64,000 nucleotides of DNA from Onchocerca volvulus. Lineage: Eukaryota > Nematoda > Chromadorea > Rhabditida > Onchocercidae. Below, piece by piece: positions 11,006 through 24,700 of this stretch. The position numbers and the translations under genes were made by a program. The notes under the pieces were generated by a model. That model made no database searches. It had not been told where the DNA came from and worked only from the letters and a program-made list of their open reading frames with translations. The stretch covers positions 13,765,208-13,829,207 of the forward strand of contig HG738138.1 of assembly GCA_000499405.2 (NCBI GenBank). Reading direction: 5' to 3'. The stretch's first letter is position 1; every line of letters starts with the position of its first letter.

Positions 11006-14000
11006 ATGAATTCAATTCATGAATTTTTGCGCCGAATTCTGCCAAATCGATTGAATCTGAGTCGAGATGATTTCTCATTTGAATTACTTCGCAGTGCTTC
11101 AGTTCAAGAATTGAAAAAACACGACAGTCCCAGGCAACAGATAATGTGGCCACGACCTACTAGTAGTCATGATAATTTCCATATCAATGCAGGAAAATTG
11201 GTAAGTTTTTGTAAAAACTCGTTTGCCATTTTGTTTGTTTTTCATTCTTTTTATTTCACAGTTAAATATAATAAATGAAAATTTGATCCTTAATCAATCG
11301 TTAATTATATATAAAACTTGTAAAATAACTAAATCTTACTTACATATATCCATAATGAAATCAAAATTTTATTTGCAAGTAGATGAGATTTACATTCTTT
11401 TGAAAAGTTTGTCTGTTAATCAACCAATCATCATTTGACCAACTTAAGAATCGAATTTTTTTTAATAGCTTAGTTTAATTTTCTCTTTTCCTGATGAAAG
11501 CAATATTAATACTACATTGAAAAAGGAAACAAGCAAAAAGCATTTAATTATTCTACTTCATCCATCAGATTTATTGTTATTGTCATTACTGTTATTGTTG
11601 TAATTATTAATATTATTCCTTCATCTAATTCATTAATGAAAAAATATTCAATCATTTTGATCTATTCAAATTTATTTAATGAAAAGAAGAAACTACAAAA
11701 AAAAAGATTCTAAAATTTGATGGTTTCGTTTTTTATTTTTTTCTTTTCACCAAATTTTATTTTTTTTTTAATTTTCTTTTTTTCGAAATATCTTCTCATT
11801 GCAGGCTTTGAAAGCAATATATTTTGAGGTTTTTTTTTTTCTTTTTTTTTTTTTACTGAAAAAATCCGCTAGATCAAGATTTAATATCATAATTCTGAAA
11901 GAATTGAAGGACGATTTCCGGACAGAATTGCAAAAAAAAAAGTTCAAAAGAAAATAGAGTAACAATCAGTCTTTTCATTTTATCACTTCTGTAGATTGAA
12001 ATAATCGCATGCTGTCATTGCTTCAATAATATATAACCTTTATTATTTACTAGTAGGTTCCGATTTGTAGAACAAAAATGTATGTAAAGAAATGAATGTA
12101 TGTGTGTATATCTCATAAAAAGAATACCAATTATTTTAATATAAATGTTTGCTATTTTATTATCACATTTATAAATATTCTTCATTAAAAGCCGATTCCG
12201 ATTAGATAAACATTTCGTGTGAAATTAATTCATGCAAAAATTGATGTCGTGCAAACTAAATTTTGCTTAGAATGAAAATGGAGTTAAAAAAAACAAAAAG
12301 GAAAAGATAGAAAAGGACGATAGGTGTATTTAAAATTAATAAAAAAAAAAATGTATATCAGAAAGGAGGAAAGAAAGTTAAAAGGAAGGAGGTGGTAGAA
12401 AGTTGGATATTAGAGAAAGGAAATAAATATGCCAAAAAAAGAGAAAAAAATTGGCACTTTGTCATATTTATAGATTTCAATAAGTGAATTAATAAAGTAT
12501 TCTTATAATTTTTAATTGCATAATGCTGAAATACATAACTGAACTCTAATTACTGTTGGCTTACTTGAATTGATTATTTAACTTATTAGTTTTGTTTTCA
12601 ACTAAAATCTACTTTGTTAAATTTTTCTGAGAAAATTCTAAATTAATTCGCTTGAATCTGTACAAGACAAAATTCACCTTAATTGTATGGTTGTAAGATG
12701 TAAAGTTAAAAATTGTCAATTATGTCTTTCATTTTCAAATTTAAAAGCTTGAATTCCCTTTAATTTGCCCATTTAATCTGTTCGAATTTTCTTAATATAC
12801 TTTAAAAAGTACAATTTATCATCATCATACTAAGATAAAGCTTTGATGAAAATAGTTTTTGTTGACAAGGAATAGTAATTCCTGCCTCTTCTCAAATATC
12901 AATTTTTTACTTTCAACTTCAAATAGCAGGTGATCCTTGATAACGATGAATAGTAAATACTCCCCGCTCCCTTCTTTTTTCCTCAAATTTAAGAATTCAA
13001 ATAGTTGAAGTTTAATTTAAAAAAAGATTACACTTTTTAAGCATTATCAAGTGAGTTAGAAATAAATGAGTCAGATGACATCCAACTGACTTTTGATTTC
13101 AAATTTTCAAAAGTCCTTGTAAGCGTCGTGTTATTTTCCACTATCGAATCTATTTCCTTTCCAATTTTCTTGTTGTCCATTATTTCTTCCTTTTTTTCTC
13201 GAATTCCTTTGGAGCATTCGCTGCCATTGAGCAAAAATCCTTCTACTATGAATATGAAGAAGATATCCTTCAAACCAGTTCTTTTTTTTATTACCTATGA
13301 TTTCAATTCAATTTTCAAACTTTTTTTAAAAATTCATTTCATTAATTCGCAGTAGTAATAAAAACTGCAATATTTTCTATCATAAATTATTTATCTTTAA
13401 ATTTGACATGTTTAAAAATTGAAATTTTATTCGAAATGAAAAATGGAAGGTGTTGATTTATATCGTTAATAATCAGCGGAAAAGCGATAGTGAAAGAGCT
13501 ACATGTTGATTTAATAAAAAAATGAATGTGTCATAAATATTTTGATTAGAGGAAGAGCATATCAATTAAAATAAAAACTAGTTATGAAATTAAGTAAGCA
13601 AATATTTACTATGATTAGGATGGTAATTAAGGATCAAATAATAAGAAATTAAATGATCGATAAGAATTATGCATTTAATGACTTTTTTTATATGATTAAC
13701 TAACATAAAAATTGGAAAAAAATATAAATAGATTCGATAATTTATTAAAAAACTTTAAAATAAATCCATTAAAGGAACCAGAAGTTATTTTTGGTTTATT
13801 TTTACACAAAGCAGAAACTCTTCAATGTTATGAAGTGATAATCTGTATGAATAAAAATGTAAATATTCGTCGTTCATTTCCATACAATGTTTTTGTTCTT
13901 CACCGATTGATTTGAAATTTTTATGCAAACGTTGCATTCGAATAGGCGCGTGTTTTTTGTGTAAATAAAATGCGTGCTGAAGAACTTTTGGGGATTTAAG

Positions 14001-17000
14001 ATTTTCAAACATTTAAATTTTCATTAATTGGTCGATCAAGCTAGTAGTGAATAGAAAATTTTCCATATCAAGTTTTGGTCTTGAAAGTATCAGGGGATAA
14101 AATGGGTTTTCAATAGTTATATTTTAGAAGTTTTTATGCATATTACTTTTTTCGGCCCAGTTTCATCATTTTTCGGAATGTATTTATATTATTGTTCTTC
14201 GAATTGGAATTCTACTTTTAAAAAAATTAAAAAGTTCGAAATTTCGTTATGAAATGCAGTTTATCTTAATCAGAGAAAAATGCCATGTCATTCTTTGGTG
14301 ATTGCTGGTTGCTGTGGTGACAAGGTAACTATTATTTCCCATTTCCATGTCAGTTTTTCTTTTGAATCATTTCATTTAATACTTATTTTTTCATTCAATA
14401 GAGTAATAAAAGCAAATAATCATGGCACGAAAAATTTCGAAAATTTTAGAATTACTTTGATCTTTCGTTTGCATTTTTTCTTCTTCTGCATAATTTTAGC
14501 GTTTGCTTGTTTCAAACTTATTTTTTAGCCAATCTTTTAATATTTATATTTTTTCGTAGACTGAGCATTTAATCAAAAGTTTTATGTATGAAGGGTTGAA
14601 GTATTAAATTTTTCAAATTTATAGCCTTACTTCAAACTCAATAAAAATAAATGATTCTTTGATTCACAGTTTTGCGAAAAAGCTTTGCAGTTTCCTTCCT
14701 GTATTTTTTTTAAAATCCTTTTGCATCAAAAAAAAAAGTCTTTTTGTGCTGAAAATTGGAACTGCACTTTTTTAGCATAGAGTTATTCCATTTTCCATTA
14801 TTTTAATTTTGAAATATTGGCATTAATAAATTATCTAATACAGTTGAAAGTTAAAATATTAGCAATTAATGATATTATAAGACAAGATGTAATCAGTGAT
14901 ATTAACCAAGTAGCAGTATCAATTGAAATGAGGATTTCTGGTGATATTCCTCAAATTCTTTATTTTTATTAGTTCTGTAACTGTCTATTAAATATTTTTA
15001 TCTCGCATACTTCTTCTTTTCCTTCTCGATCGAAATTCTTGTGATGTTCTAACCGTGAATTGCATTTCCGAAGCACAATTAGTTGTTATAGGGACTTACC
15101 GAATTAAGATAAAATTTCCTATTTTTCATTTCGTTTTCTTTTTTTTTTTTCATTAAATGATGGAATCTGTTTTTCAAATCGGGACATTTATATTTTCTGG
15201 CTTTCTTTGTTGGTTCTGTTCCATCAGCATATGATTTTCTGGAAAAGCTCAACTAATCTTTTTAGCCGTCATGTTGATAAGCTACAATATATAAACGATT
15301 AATTTTTACGTTTTTATTATTGAAGCATTTTTTACCAACATTTCGATCACAAATGAAATATTTAAATAATGGATTGAAGAAATTTCAGAAAAAAAATTTT
15401 GCGAAGTAAAAAAATGTAAGCAGTGTTAATAGTTCATACTTTTTTTTTCATTTTTTATTTTCTGGTTACTTTTTTGGTTGCTGTATTATGAATGTTACCG
15501 TAGACAATAGAAGGAATTCATTGAACCTAATTAACATTTAAATGATTAAATTCACAGGATTATTTGTAATAGTAATTGGATTTTATAGGATAGTGATGAA
15601 ATGATCGAAATACTTGGAGAAAATGGTGAAAAAATAAAAAACGATGAAACAGCACTTCTTGGATTTACTGAATATACTTCGGATGAGCATAACAAGTCAA
15701 TCATTTATAGTTTATAAATTACAGTACTTTAAAGTTCATGTTTTTTTAAAATTAATGCTAAATTAAATGAATTAATTAGCTCTTTTTGAAATTAAAATTT
15801 GATTTAAATGCATTAAAGAGGTTTTTTAAAATAATTATTTGATTTTTAATTGAAATCATGTAAAATTTCTATTTCTAAATGTACTTCAAAAATTTTGCTT
15901 CAAAATTTTCGAATTCAAACTGAAATTTATATTATTTCTTGGTCTTTTGCTATTTGAACTTATACGTTTCAGATTGTATCTGTTAATCATTAGCGCTTTC
16001 CTTACTAATGTCTAAACATAAAATATATATGAAATGAATCAAGCCGATCGTTAATAATATTTCGCATTTTTCTCCCGTATTTTTTATGCAAAAAAGCGAA
16101 ATTTGATTAAATATTAAACGAAATATATTTGTATTATTTGGTATATCCATGCAGGGGAAGCAAATATTGATTTTTCAACAGAATTAATCTCAAATTGATC
16201 TCTTTTTTTTTCTTCTTGCTTCGTTTAGAGGCTTTAAAGATATCAGAATGAAGTGATTAGTTATATTTGGGAAAAATGGGGAAAAACATTCTTCAGTTAT
16301 AAAATGATTGGGATTTGAATAATTCTGTTCAAACAGTTATCTTTTTTGGCTCATTTTATTTGATATAATACAAATGATCCATTCCGAGATTTTTTAAAAG
16401 TTCTTTTTTTTCTTTATTTTTATTTCAATATTTGATATCATATACTGCTCGTAAGAAACTGATTGACATTTTCTTTCCTTTTTAGCTATAATGGATGATA
16501 CTTAAAAAGAGAGAAGTTATTATTGGCAGGAAATATTTTGAAACTCAAAGAAGTCATTATATCAATAATTTTTACTTTTTTTTTTCAGATTGTATTTTTT
16601 TTTCTTTTTTTTTTTTTTTAACCATAAAGTATTGACGAAATTTTTGTTTCCTTCATTAATTTCAGTTAACTATCATTGTTGCATTTGTTAAAAAACAAAA
16701 AAGAATCAAGTAAAATTTGAATAATTTGTATTCATAGTGTTTAATAATAATAAAAAATAAAATGAACTCTGATATTTTAAGAATTTCATACTTTAACACT
16801 TCTAAATATTATTTTAATTTTAACTTGAGTATAATAGGTCGAACTAATTAGCTAAACTGGTTAAATTTAGTTTGAAATACGGGAGTTATAATCAATATTT
16901 CATTTTGCTTCAATTAGTAATTTATTAGTTGTAGAATTGATCCATCGAGTACAGAATCTTCGTTGAATCGCGCAATCGCTGAATGTAACATAATTCGTGG

Positions 17001-20000
17001 CAGTCAATATTTTTCAGAAGGAATTTTACTGAAATGTGTGGATTCTAAACGTAAGCTTTTAGAAATTATACCTTTATAAAATTTATTGTATATCTCAGAT
17101 AATAATTTGTTCAACTAGATTCAATATATTTATTGCGTCATCATAAGAAGATGTATTATCACGTGATACGTGATAATTCCTAATAATCTATTATACTTCA
17201 GTTTACATTTACTTCAGTTGTTAAAATATGTTATTGCAGCATTATATCTATACTTGCATTATGCAGTATTCAAAAATCCTTATCATGATATGCGGATAGC
17301 GCAAATTGATCAAACAATCCATAAATTACATGATCGATTTAAATCACAATTCGGTATGCTTAATTTTTTCCTCATTTTGCTTAAATAATTTTGCAAATCA
17401 TAACGTTCATTTATCTACTTTTTTTCCCGAAAAAATTTGATCCGAAAATTTCCGACAAAACATATGAAACAAATATTAAAAGGAAGGAAGCGAAAGAAGG
17501 AATAGAACTAATGTAAATTGATGGAATATTTTTCGATAAATTTAGAAATTTTTTTGCACATATTTTTGTGTAATTTATTGATATTTAAAGAAAAATATGA
17601 AATTAATTTTAAATGAATAGATGCGGAAGTCATTTCAGATTTTTATCTAATGCATTATGAATTCAGGTGCATATGATGAGATTTATGCAATTCAAAAAAC
17701 TTCATCAATTGCGGGTTACAAGTTACCATCACATCGACATGCTGGTTATATCATTATACTATACAAACTACTTGATGAACAAACGAAGGTGTGACGTCTT
17801 TTTCTCTTAAAAATTCATAATTTTATTAAAAAATAAATTTTAGATTTTTAATAATTCTGATAGAATTATAGATTTTGAAAAAGCAATGATTTTTATCTCA
17901 TGAAATTAAAAATAGACAGAAGTTACAACTTATTGGAGTTATTGTTAACGCAGAATTATAATATCAAACATTTTTAAATTTTAATAAAAATAATTTGCCC
18001 AGATGAGATATTCGAACAACATGTTGCTGCTAGTATTACTTATTAGTAATAAGATAAGAATTGCAAATTAATTATTTGTTAATATAAAATTCTTATATCA
18101 AACAGTTTCAAGTCTGAACAAAAATAATTTGCTTAGACGAATAACCGAATAATGTTCTGCTGTTAATTAGTTTTAATTGCTAGCAGATAAAATTGAAATA
18201 TTATGAAATAATTTTTTTTCATGTAAAAGATAAATTAATGATTATTTGTGATATATTGCATTTCCTATAATTATCTTTTCTATTATTCTTTAAAAAAATA
18301 ATGATTCTTTATATTAATACTGATTATTTACTTTTTTATCTCATAATTAAGTCTGTATAGCATATCGAAATTTCAAATGATATGTAAGAAGTTTTTTCAG
18401 CCTGAAAGTCTTGAAAAATCATGGTTAAATTGGTCAGGTGCAAGAGAAATTTACAAATATTCACCAAGAAATTGGAATTTGCGTAGAATTGTTTTGCATA
18501 AATTGCCAACTTCAAAGTATCGATTATTAATTTTTCATTTTGTAATTACTCCAGTTAATTTTAGTTTAAGTTGAAAATTTGCTTTTTAAAAAACATTTAG
18601 CCATGAAATTTTATTAATTTCGTTTATCTCTACTGTCAACAATTTGTATATCAGATTTAAATTTTCTTTTTTTGAAGATTATGAATTTATGATTAATTCT
18701 CAGGAAACGAAACTACCATCCATTTGCATATGTTTTATTTTGTGAATTTGGCAGCATATTAAATCCATCAAATCGTCTACAAGCATTAGATATGGTGGAA
18801 CGATTAAGAGTACGAAATTGTGGTTACATATCACTTTATCAGGTGAGTTTATTCGATCTTAGTTAAGTGATATTTTCAAAAAAAAAAAAAAAAACAAGAA
18901 AAAATTGATATTTTCGTCATATATAACATATTTAACATTTACGGCTTTAATGAAATTAATCTCGACCAGATAAACAAAATTTTCAATATTTTTGAAATTT
19001 AACGTTGATCAATATTTTATTTGCTCTAAACTGTCACTTTTTTTCGTTCTTATTTTTTTTTTCTATCTTAGAAGTAAATATCTGAATAAAAAAGTTTTTT
19101 ATATTATTTATGAACAATGTATGTATTATCACATCTAGCAGTTGATTGATCAACACACAATGTGAACCAGCTGATATTTGATAATTTACCTAATTAATTT
19201 ACCATTTAAATGAAATGTTTTAGGTACAATGGTCATATGGACAAATATCGAATTCACTCGAAACATCATCCACTTCACAGAAATTACTGCCAATTTCGGA
19301 TGGAAAATGGGAACGGAACTTGATGTTACGCGGTTTCTCCCAAGATGTTTGTACTGTTAAATTTCATAAGATTTGTTTAAAATTGATGAAATTTGCTAAC
19401 AGATAAACAAATAATAAAAATAAACAACTAGAATTGTTATGCTATAACATAATTATTAGTACGATTAAAATATTATTAGAGGTAATTTATTAATTTTTTT
19501 TTTTTTTTTGAAAGTAATAAATATAACATTGTATGAATGCAATTATATGATATGCAATTAATTGTATTTGTATCTGGAATATTCCCACGTCATATTTCGT
19601 CTGACTAATTGATTAATTGTGCAGCATATTGACCTATTTCGAGTAAGTAAATTGTTGCAAAGAACCAAATTATCCGAAACGATGAAATTGTATAATGAAT
19701 TTTGATGTAATTCAATTTCGCTGCCTACAATAAACGTATTTACGGGAATAAATAGTTATACAATAACAAATGAGAAGTGAAATTTTAGTTAGTTTTAAAA
19801 TGGTTTAATAAATATATGTTCAATTTTTTTATTTATCTTAATTTAATGTATTAACGTGAGCACACAGTTTTGCTTGTTTAACAGCAGGAATCATTAATAT
19901 TTAAATTTAATTATAAAAAATTTCTTTGAATACTTCTTTTTTTTACAGAATAATTTTGTAAATTTAAATATAAATTAATCACTCTTGCATTTCTATTCAT

Positions 20001-20148
20001 ATACATTTTTATGAAATTTTAGGTTGAACCAACGACGAATATATCGCAGCCTGCTAATAATCGCAAACATAGCGAGAATTCGATGGAAATGCGAGATGAA
20101 AAATATCCAGTATTTCAAAGCTACCATCATTTTAATGATTTCGGATAA
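11006..20148 (+). CDS. Unrecognised protein of about 408 residues, eleven exons
   Basis: The exons are 11006-11200, 14274-14324, 15589-15695, 16935-17050, 17240-17353, 17667-17788, 18401-18516, 18704-18842, 19224-19346, 19625-19642 and 20023-20148 (TAA). Every junction keeps the frame (total 1227 nt). Recognisable text includes CDS starts MNSIHEFLRRI and MPCHSLVIAGCCGDK, then KPLYLYLHYAVFKNPYHDM, AGYKLPSHRHAGYII, SWLNWSGAREIYKYSPRNW, NPSNRLQALDMVERLRVRN and a polar C-terminal tail. It looks like a globular cytosolic protein without clear membrane helices. I do not recognise the family. The first exon is separated by a 3 kb intron and joins exon two in frame (AGA AAA ATG). Alternatively, translation starts at 14280 behind the acceptor TTAATCAG, and exon one belongs to another gene. 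The 18 bp exon and its GTTTGT upstream donor are the weakest parts. An AATAAA lies at 20289. Confidence 0.7.
13037..13273 (-). CDS. Possible minus-strand exon or ORF with coding-like text
   Basis: The minus frame stays open for 78 codons to TAA at 13037. It reads like a hydrophobic leader (FFIFIVEGFLLNG) followed by a polar region rich in K, E, S and T, including WMSSDSFISNSLDNA at the end. No ATG stands before the leader; the first in-frame ATG is internal (MDNKKIGKEIDSIV). The plus frame over the same bases is also open, and the piece lies inside a large intron of the plus-strand gene. Coding status is uncertain. Confidence 0.28.
   Translation of the reverse strand: MKDIFFIFIVEGFLLNGSECSKGIREKKEEIMDNKKIGKEIDSIVENNTTLTRTFENLKSKVSWMSSDSFISNSLDNA
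13842..13985 (-). repeat. Dispersed repeat unit of the Helitron-associated family
   Basis: On the minus strand this stretch reads cgcctattcgaatgcaac, then a caaaaatttcaaatcaatcg-like block, and ends in atttacatttttattca. The same ordered blocks occur at 28.7, 29.1, 29.3, 34.2 and 40.9 kb. It is non-coding and lies in a large intron. Confidence 0.65.
17951..18195. repeat. Two diverged direct copies of about 110 bp in an intron
   Basis: Both copies carry a tatcaaaca start, an aaaaataatttgc core and an atgttctgctg-like block. The offset is about 133 bp, within the intron 17789-18400. Confidence 0.55.
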
Positions 20149-20843
20149 TTTCGAAAAAAAAAGCAAAAAATGATATAAATAATTATCTAAGATATTTGTT
20201 TCATGCCTTGTTATAGTAATGTAATTGAAGATGTTAAACAAAGTGAATTGAGAGATTAAAACGACTATGTGAAATTTGAAGTCCACCGAATAAAAAATTA
20301 TATTATTGCTAACAAGTGTTAAAAAAACCATTCATTTATTTTTACCAAAGTTCAAATTTATCGATTTTTAAATGGGATTTTCAATTTTTTCTACTATGTT
20401 ATTTGTAATATATATTTTAATTATTCAGCCTTTTTTTTACTACTTTGTTATATAATTATTATATTGTTAAAGAACAGGACTTTAAATAAATGCATTTATG
20501 CTTTATTTAATTTGCAAAAATTTTCTATTAAAATGTGAAAGAAGATTGGATAATAAATTATACAGTAAGCGGAAGAAATTACGGATACAGTAACAAGAAA
20601 TAAAAAATCATACATATCAAAGAAATGGTATTAGTTACTATGTGCTGTTAATAATTATCGAATACTTATAAAATTTTTTTAGTATTATAGTTCAGATATC
20701 GCTTTAAATTGTAAAGTAAAGTGATTAGTTTAAATTTAGAATGATAACTTTAGGTTTGAATTTTGATAAAATTAAATTTTTTATAAAATACTGAAAAGAG
20801 GATCGAATTAAAATTGGTAAAATACTTGTTTATCAGTATATTT

Positions 20844-21038
20844 ATGGATTTTTGGGTTGTCATATTATTATTACTGATTGAAATTGAATTGCTATGTTTG
20901 TTCAATTTATCTTCCATAGTTACTAATTTTGACCAAGTTTTGGAAATTTGGGGCAATTTTCAAGCAAATGAAAAGAGAGCGGTCGTCGACTTCACGATGC
21001 GATATTATCATCAATCATTTGTTAGCCGCTGTCTATGA
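20844..21038 (+). CDS. Possible small secreted or membrane protein of 64 residues
   Basis: A single open frame starts MDFWVVILLLLIEIELLCLF, which resembles a signal peptide or membrane anchor. A polar part follows, including FDQVLEIWGNFQANEKR and MRYYHQSFVSRCL before TGA. Codon choice in the second half is less AT-driven than its surroundings. There is no recognised domain or neighbouring exon. It could also be an exon of a longer gene or a chance frame. Confidence 0.33.
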   Translation: MDFWVVILLLLIEIELLCLFNLSSIVTNFDQVLEIWGNFQANEKRAVVDFTMRYYHQSFVSRCL

Positions 21039-21394
21039 AAAAATATTGAAGTAATTTTATTTACAAGTTCGAGAGCATAAAAGAAACTCCAACATGAAAT
21101 TTGATCCACTGAATTGCATAAATAAAGCCTGCTTTATCCTTATTTTTTTCCTTTTTTCAGATAAATTTCGACAAATGTAAAAAACTAATCCATCTCGATA
21201 AATGATATTTTTAGAACTATTGAAAAATTTCTGCAAAGAGAATGCAAATCTATATGCTGAAATAAAGTTTTTAAGCTCCAAAATTTGAATACCAATGATT
21301 TCCTCGACTTATTATTTCCCAACTACTAGTTGTCTGCAAATTTCTAGATGAACCAATATCTGTGATAGTATTAAGCAGAAATAGTTTTACTTAT

Positions 21395-21705
21395 CAATAA
21401 AAATACTTATGAAAACGAAACTAATGAAATATCAATCATTTTCAGTAATACTAAAAACAAGAGTAATGAATTATCAGCCATTTATCAATAAGACTGCTTC
21501 TGGAAACAAAACTAATAAATTATCTATCAACTGTCAATAAGACTGATTATAAAAACAAACGTTACGAATTACCAAACAATTGTCATTAAAGTTGCTTGTG
21601 AGAACAAAAGTAGTGAATTATCAATAAAATAATGAATTATCAGCAAGATTGCTTATAAAAACGAAGTTAATAAGTTTTCAATCACTTATCAGTAAGTTTG
21701 AAGAA
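21395..21705. repeat. Diverged tandem repeat of about 60 bp, around five to six units
   Basis: Units alternate an aataagattgcttataaaaacaa-like block with a tagtgaattatcaat-like block. Differences between units and variable spacing suggest an old array. Confidence 0.65.
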
Positions 21706-24700
21706 GGAATTGTGTGAAAACTTTCGTAACTAACTTCTAAAAATTCATGACAATTTTCAGTCGTTAAAATAGAATCAAAACTACTTTACCAGTTATAATT
21801 TATTCATCGATTTCAAATAATTTTTGATTTCACCGTCCAATTTCCAATGATTTTTTAATTTTGTCATGAAAAATATAAGAAGCGCATAATGAAAAATGAT
21901 CATGAATGATTGATATTCGATAGATTTCAAAAACATTTTTACAAACCTTTTTGGAAGAAAATATAATAAAAGGTGGATTTCTTTCGCTTTTTAACTCTTC
22001 TTATTTTCTGAAAACATTTGGAATCAAAATCAGAATTGTCGAAAAAATCTGAACTAAATCTAATATTTTGGTTTTTTTGATAATATATGCTTAATTGCAA
22101 TTTTTAATATTTTAAAAACTTGAAAATGATTATATTGCTATTTTCACCAAACAAATATCTGCGGCGATTATTTAACTTGATTTTTAATTTCAGTTTAACT
22201 GATGCTGTTTTTAAAAGAACTAAGCTATAATCTTAAGGTAATTTTATTAAATGTTATCTTTTTAACAAATTAAAAACGATTCGAATTTAATAAAAACGGA
22301 AATTAAATAATTTCATTGAAAAAATTTATTCAGGCAAATCACGAATCAATATGTAATAAGATGATAGTAATATATGATAAGATGGTAGTAAATATGCTTT
22401 TGAATATTATTTCATCCAACTTTTCCACGAAAGCTAATTTGTTGCAATAATAAGAATATATCGATGTAAGAATATATATGACATCTTAAATTACTCTAAT
22501 TGAACAAATTAATTAAATTGATCGCAATTAGGAGTTTTTCACTACAAATATAAATTTTCCGAGTTATGAAACTATATGAAAATTTATTTGAAATTAGTTT
22601 AATCCATTTAGTATCCGTAAATATACTTCACATATAGCCAACTATATCATTAGGCCAAGTTGATCGTTAATATCTTAACAATATGACTACGATAAAATGC
22701 GAATTTTAATAAGCCTGTGACAACAATAGTTTTGACTCAAATTTAAATTATATCAATTGAAGATAATGCGATAAATAATATGAATAATCATTTAAATTGT
22801 TTAGATTAACATTTGCAAATGAAAAAATAATAGGTAAGGAATGCAATGGAACAAAATTAATATTACTTTGGAAATTTAATCTTAAAATTCTTTTTATTAA
22901 ATAAACAATTACATTTCGAATTATTAAATAAATTAGTGAGAACTTGATTATCATTTACTTGTGTTAAATTGTAAAATTTTATGATATAATGGTAGCAAAA
23001 GGTACAGAATAGAAAATTTTGTTCAAACTTCAAATATTTCATCATTTTGTTTTCGATTTTTTTCAGAAAATTATAAGCGAAAATATCTTCCATTAATTTT
23101 TTTAAAAAGCAAAAAAGATGCGAATTCATTTTAAGTTTAAAAGTAACTGATATAACCTGCATAGTAAAAAAAATTGAAATTTAATAAAGACGAACGATTA
23201 CACTAAGATCGAATTCCAATAAACTTAACTGATTATACCATTGTAATAAATTTGTTTATCCTGGAAAATGAAAGCAGAGAGAAAAAATGCTTCAAATTTT
23301 AAAATCTTTTTTTTAGTTCTTCAAAAATGTAACGGGTAAATGATGTCATATTGTTATAAATTTATTTCTTTGAAAATTAAATAAATTATATTAATTTGAA
23401 AAGAATATGCTTTTCAGATATATTCTTAATTCATTATTCAGCGGTTTTAATACTTGTAAATTCGAAGTATACTTTTTTTTGAAGTTTCAGGATTTCAGTT
23501 AACTCCTCAAAGTTCATGCTTGCCACGTAAGAAAATGTTGGTAAAAAAGTAAAAGTACTGCTTTTTTTTTTTTTTTTTTAGCCTAAGAACATTATGGCAT
23601 GAAGAGCAAATGGTGCGTTATCAATATAATTACCTAAAATTATCCTTTTAGATGAGTTTACAAACAATAATTAATAATTAAAAATTTTGAATCATAATTT
23701 TATTATCTCTAAAGAAAGAAACTTTTTCCAATTTTTAAATTTCCATCGTAAATTTATTTTAAAGTGTCAGAAAAATTTGAAAAATTTATAGAAAGATTAA
23801 AAGACTAAGAATAAAAAACCTTAAAAATAATTGTTTTTGTGACTGATAAATTGATGATATTAACTAGAATGATCAGATCACAAAAATTGCCGTTCAGGTC
23901 ACTGGTAATATATACTCCAACCAGAGGATCGAATGTAGCAATGATCTATGTTTCATAAATTCTGAATATCAACTTATTATCATTATTATTCTTAAAGACA
24001 GAGATTATCACTTACAGACAGTGATTATCACTTGCCATCATCTTCATCCACTGTACATTACAATCATTATTACCAATCATTGTTTGTCATTATTATTATT
24101 GCTGATATTTTAATCATAATTTTTTAACAGTAATGCTGCTAATAATAATTACATTAATATTAATTAATAATATCACTAATATGAATATAATACTGATAAT
24201 CATATTAGTATATAAGATTAATAATTATCATAAGATAATAACAGTGCTCATATTAATAGCAATTGTAAATAATCATTTTAATATCATCAAATATTAAACA
24301 TATTTTCCAGTTATTTACATCCACATACATAAAATATCCTTAAGAAAAGGGAACATAATTTAATTTCCTTTTTTGGATTTTCTGAAAATCTTAAGATTGA
24401 TTTATCGATTTTATTATGATAAAATGATGGACAAGTTACTATCAGCTGTATAGGATCATTTTCTGAAAAGAGAAAAGAAAAGAAAAAAATCCTAAACATA
24501 AAATGGGAATAAAATAATTCGTGTTACTTTTTTTTTAACCTTTTTTTTAGAGACATAATCTTAAGTCTTTTTTTCTCACATTAATCATTTCCTCTTGAAT
24601 GTTAGACAGTACTGTGAAGTGAAGAATATAGTATTTCTCGAATAAAAATTTCCTAGTTCTTTTCATTCATTCATCCAAAACCTCTCGATTCGTTACTTTG

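Noticed and set aside
13785..14012. 75-codon minus-strand ORF
   Set aside because: Most of it is the Helitron-associated repeat at 13842-13985.
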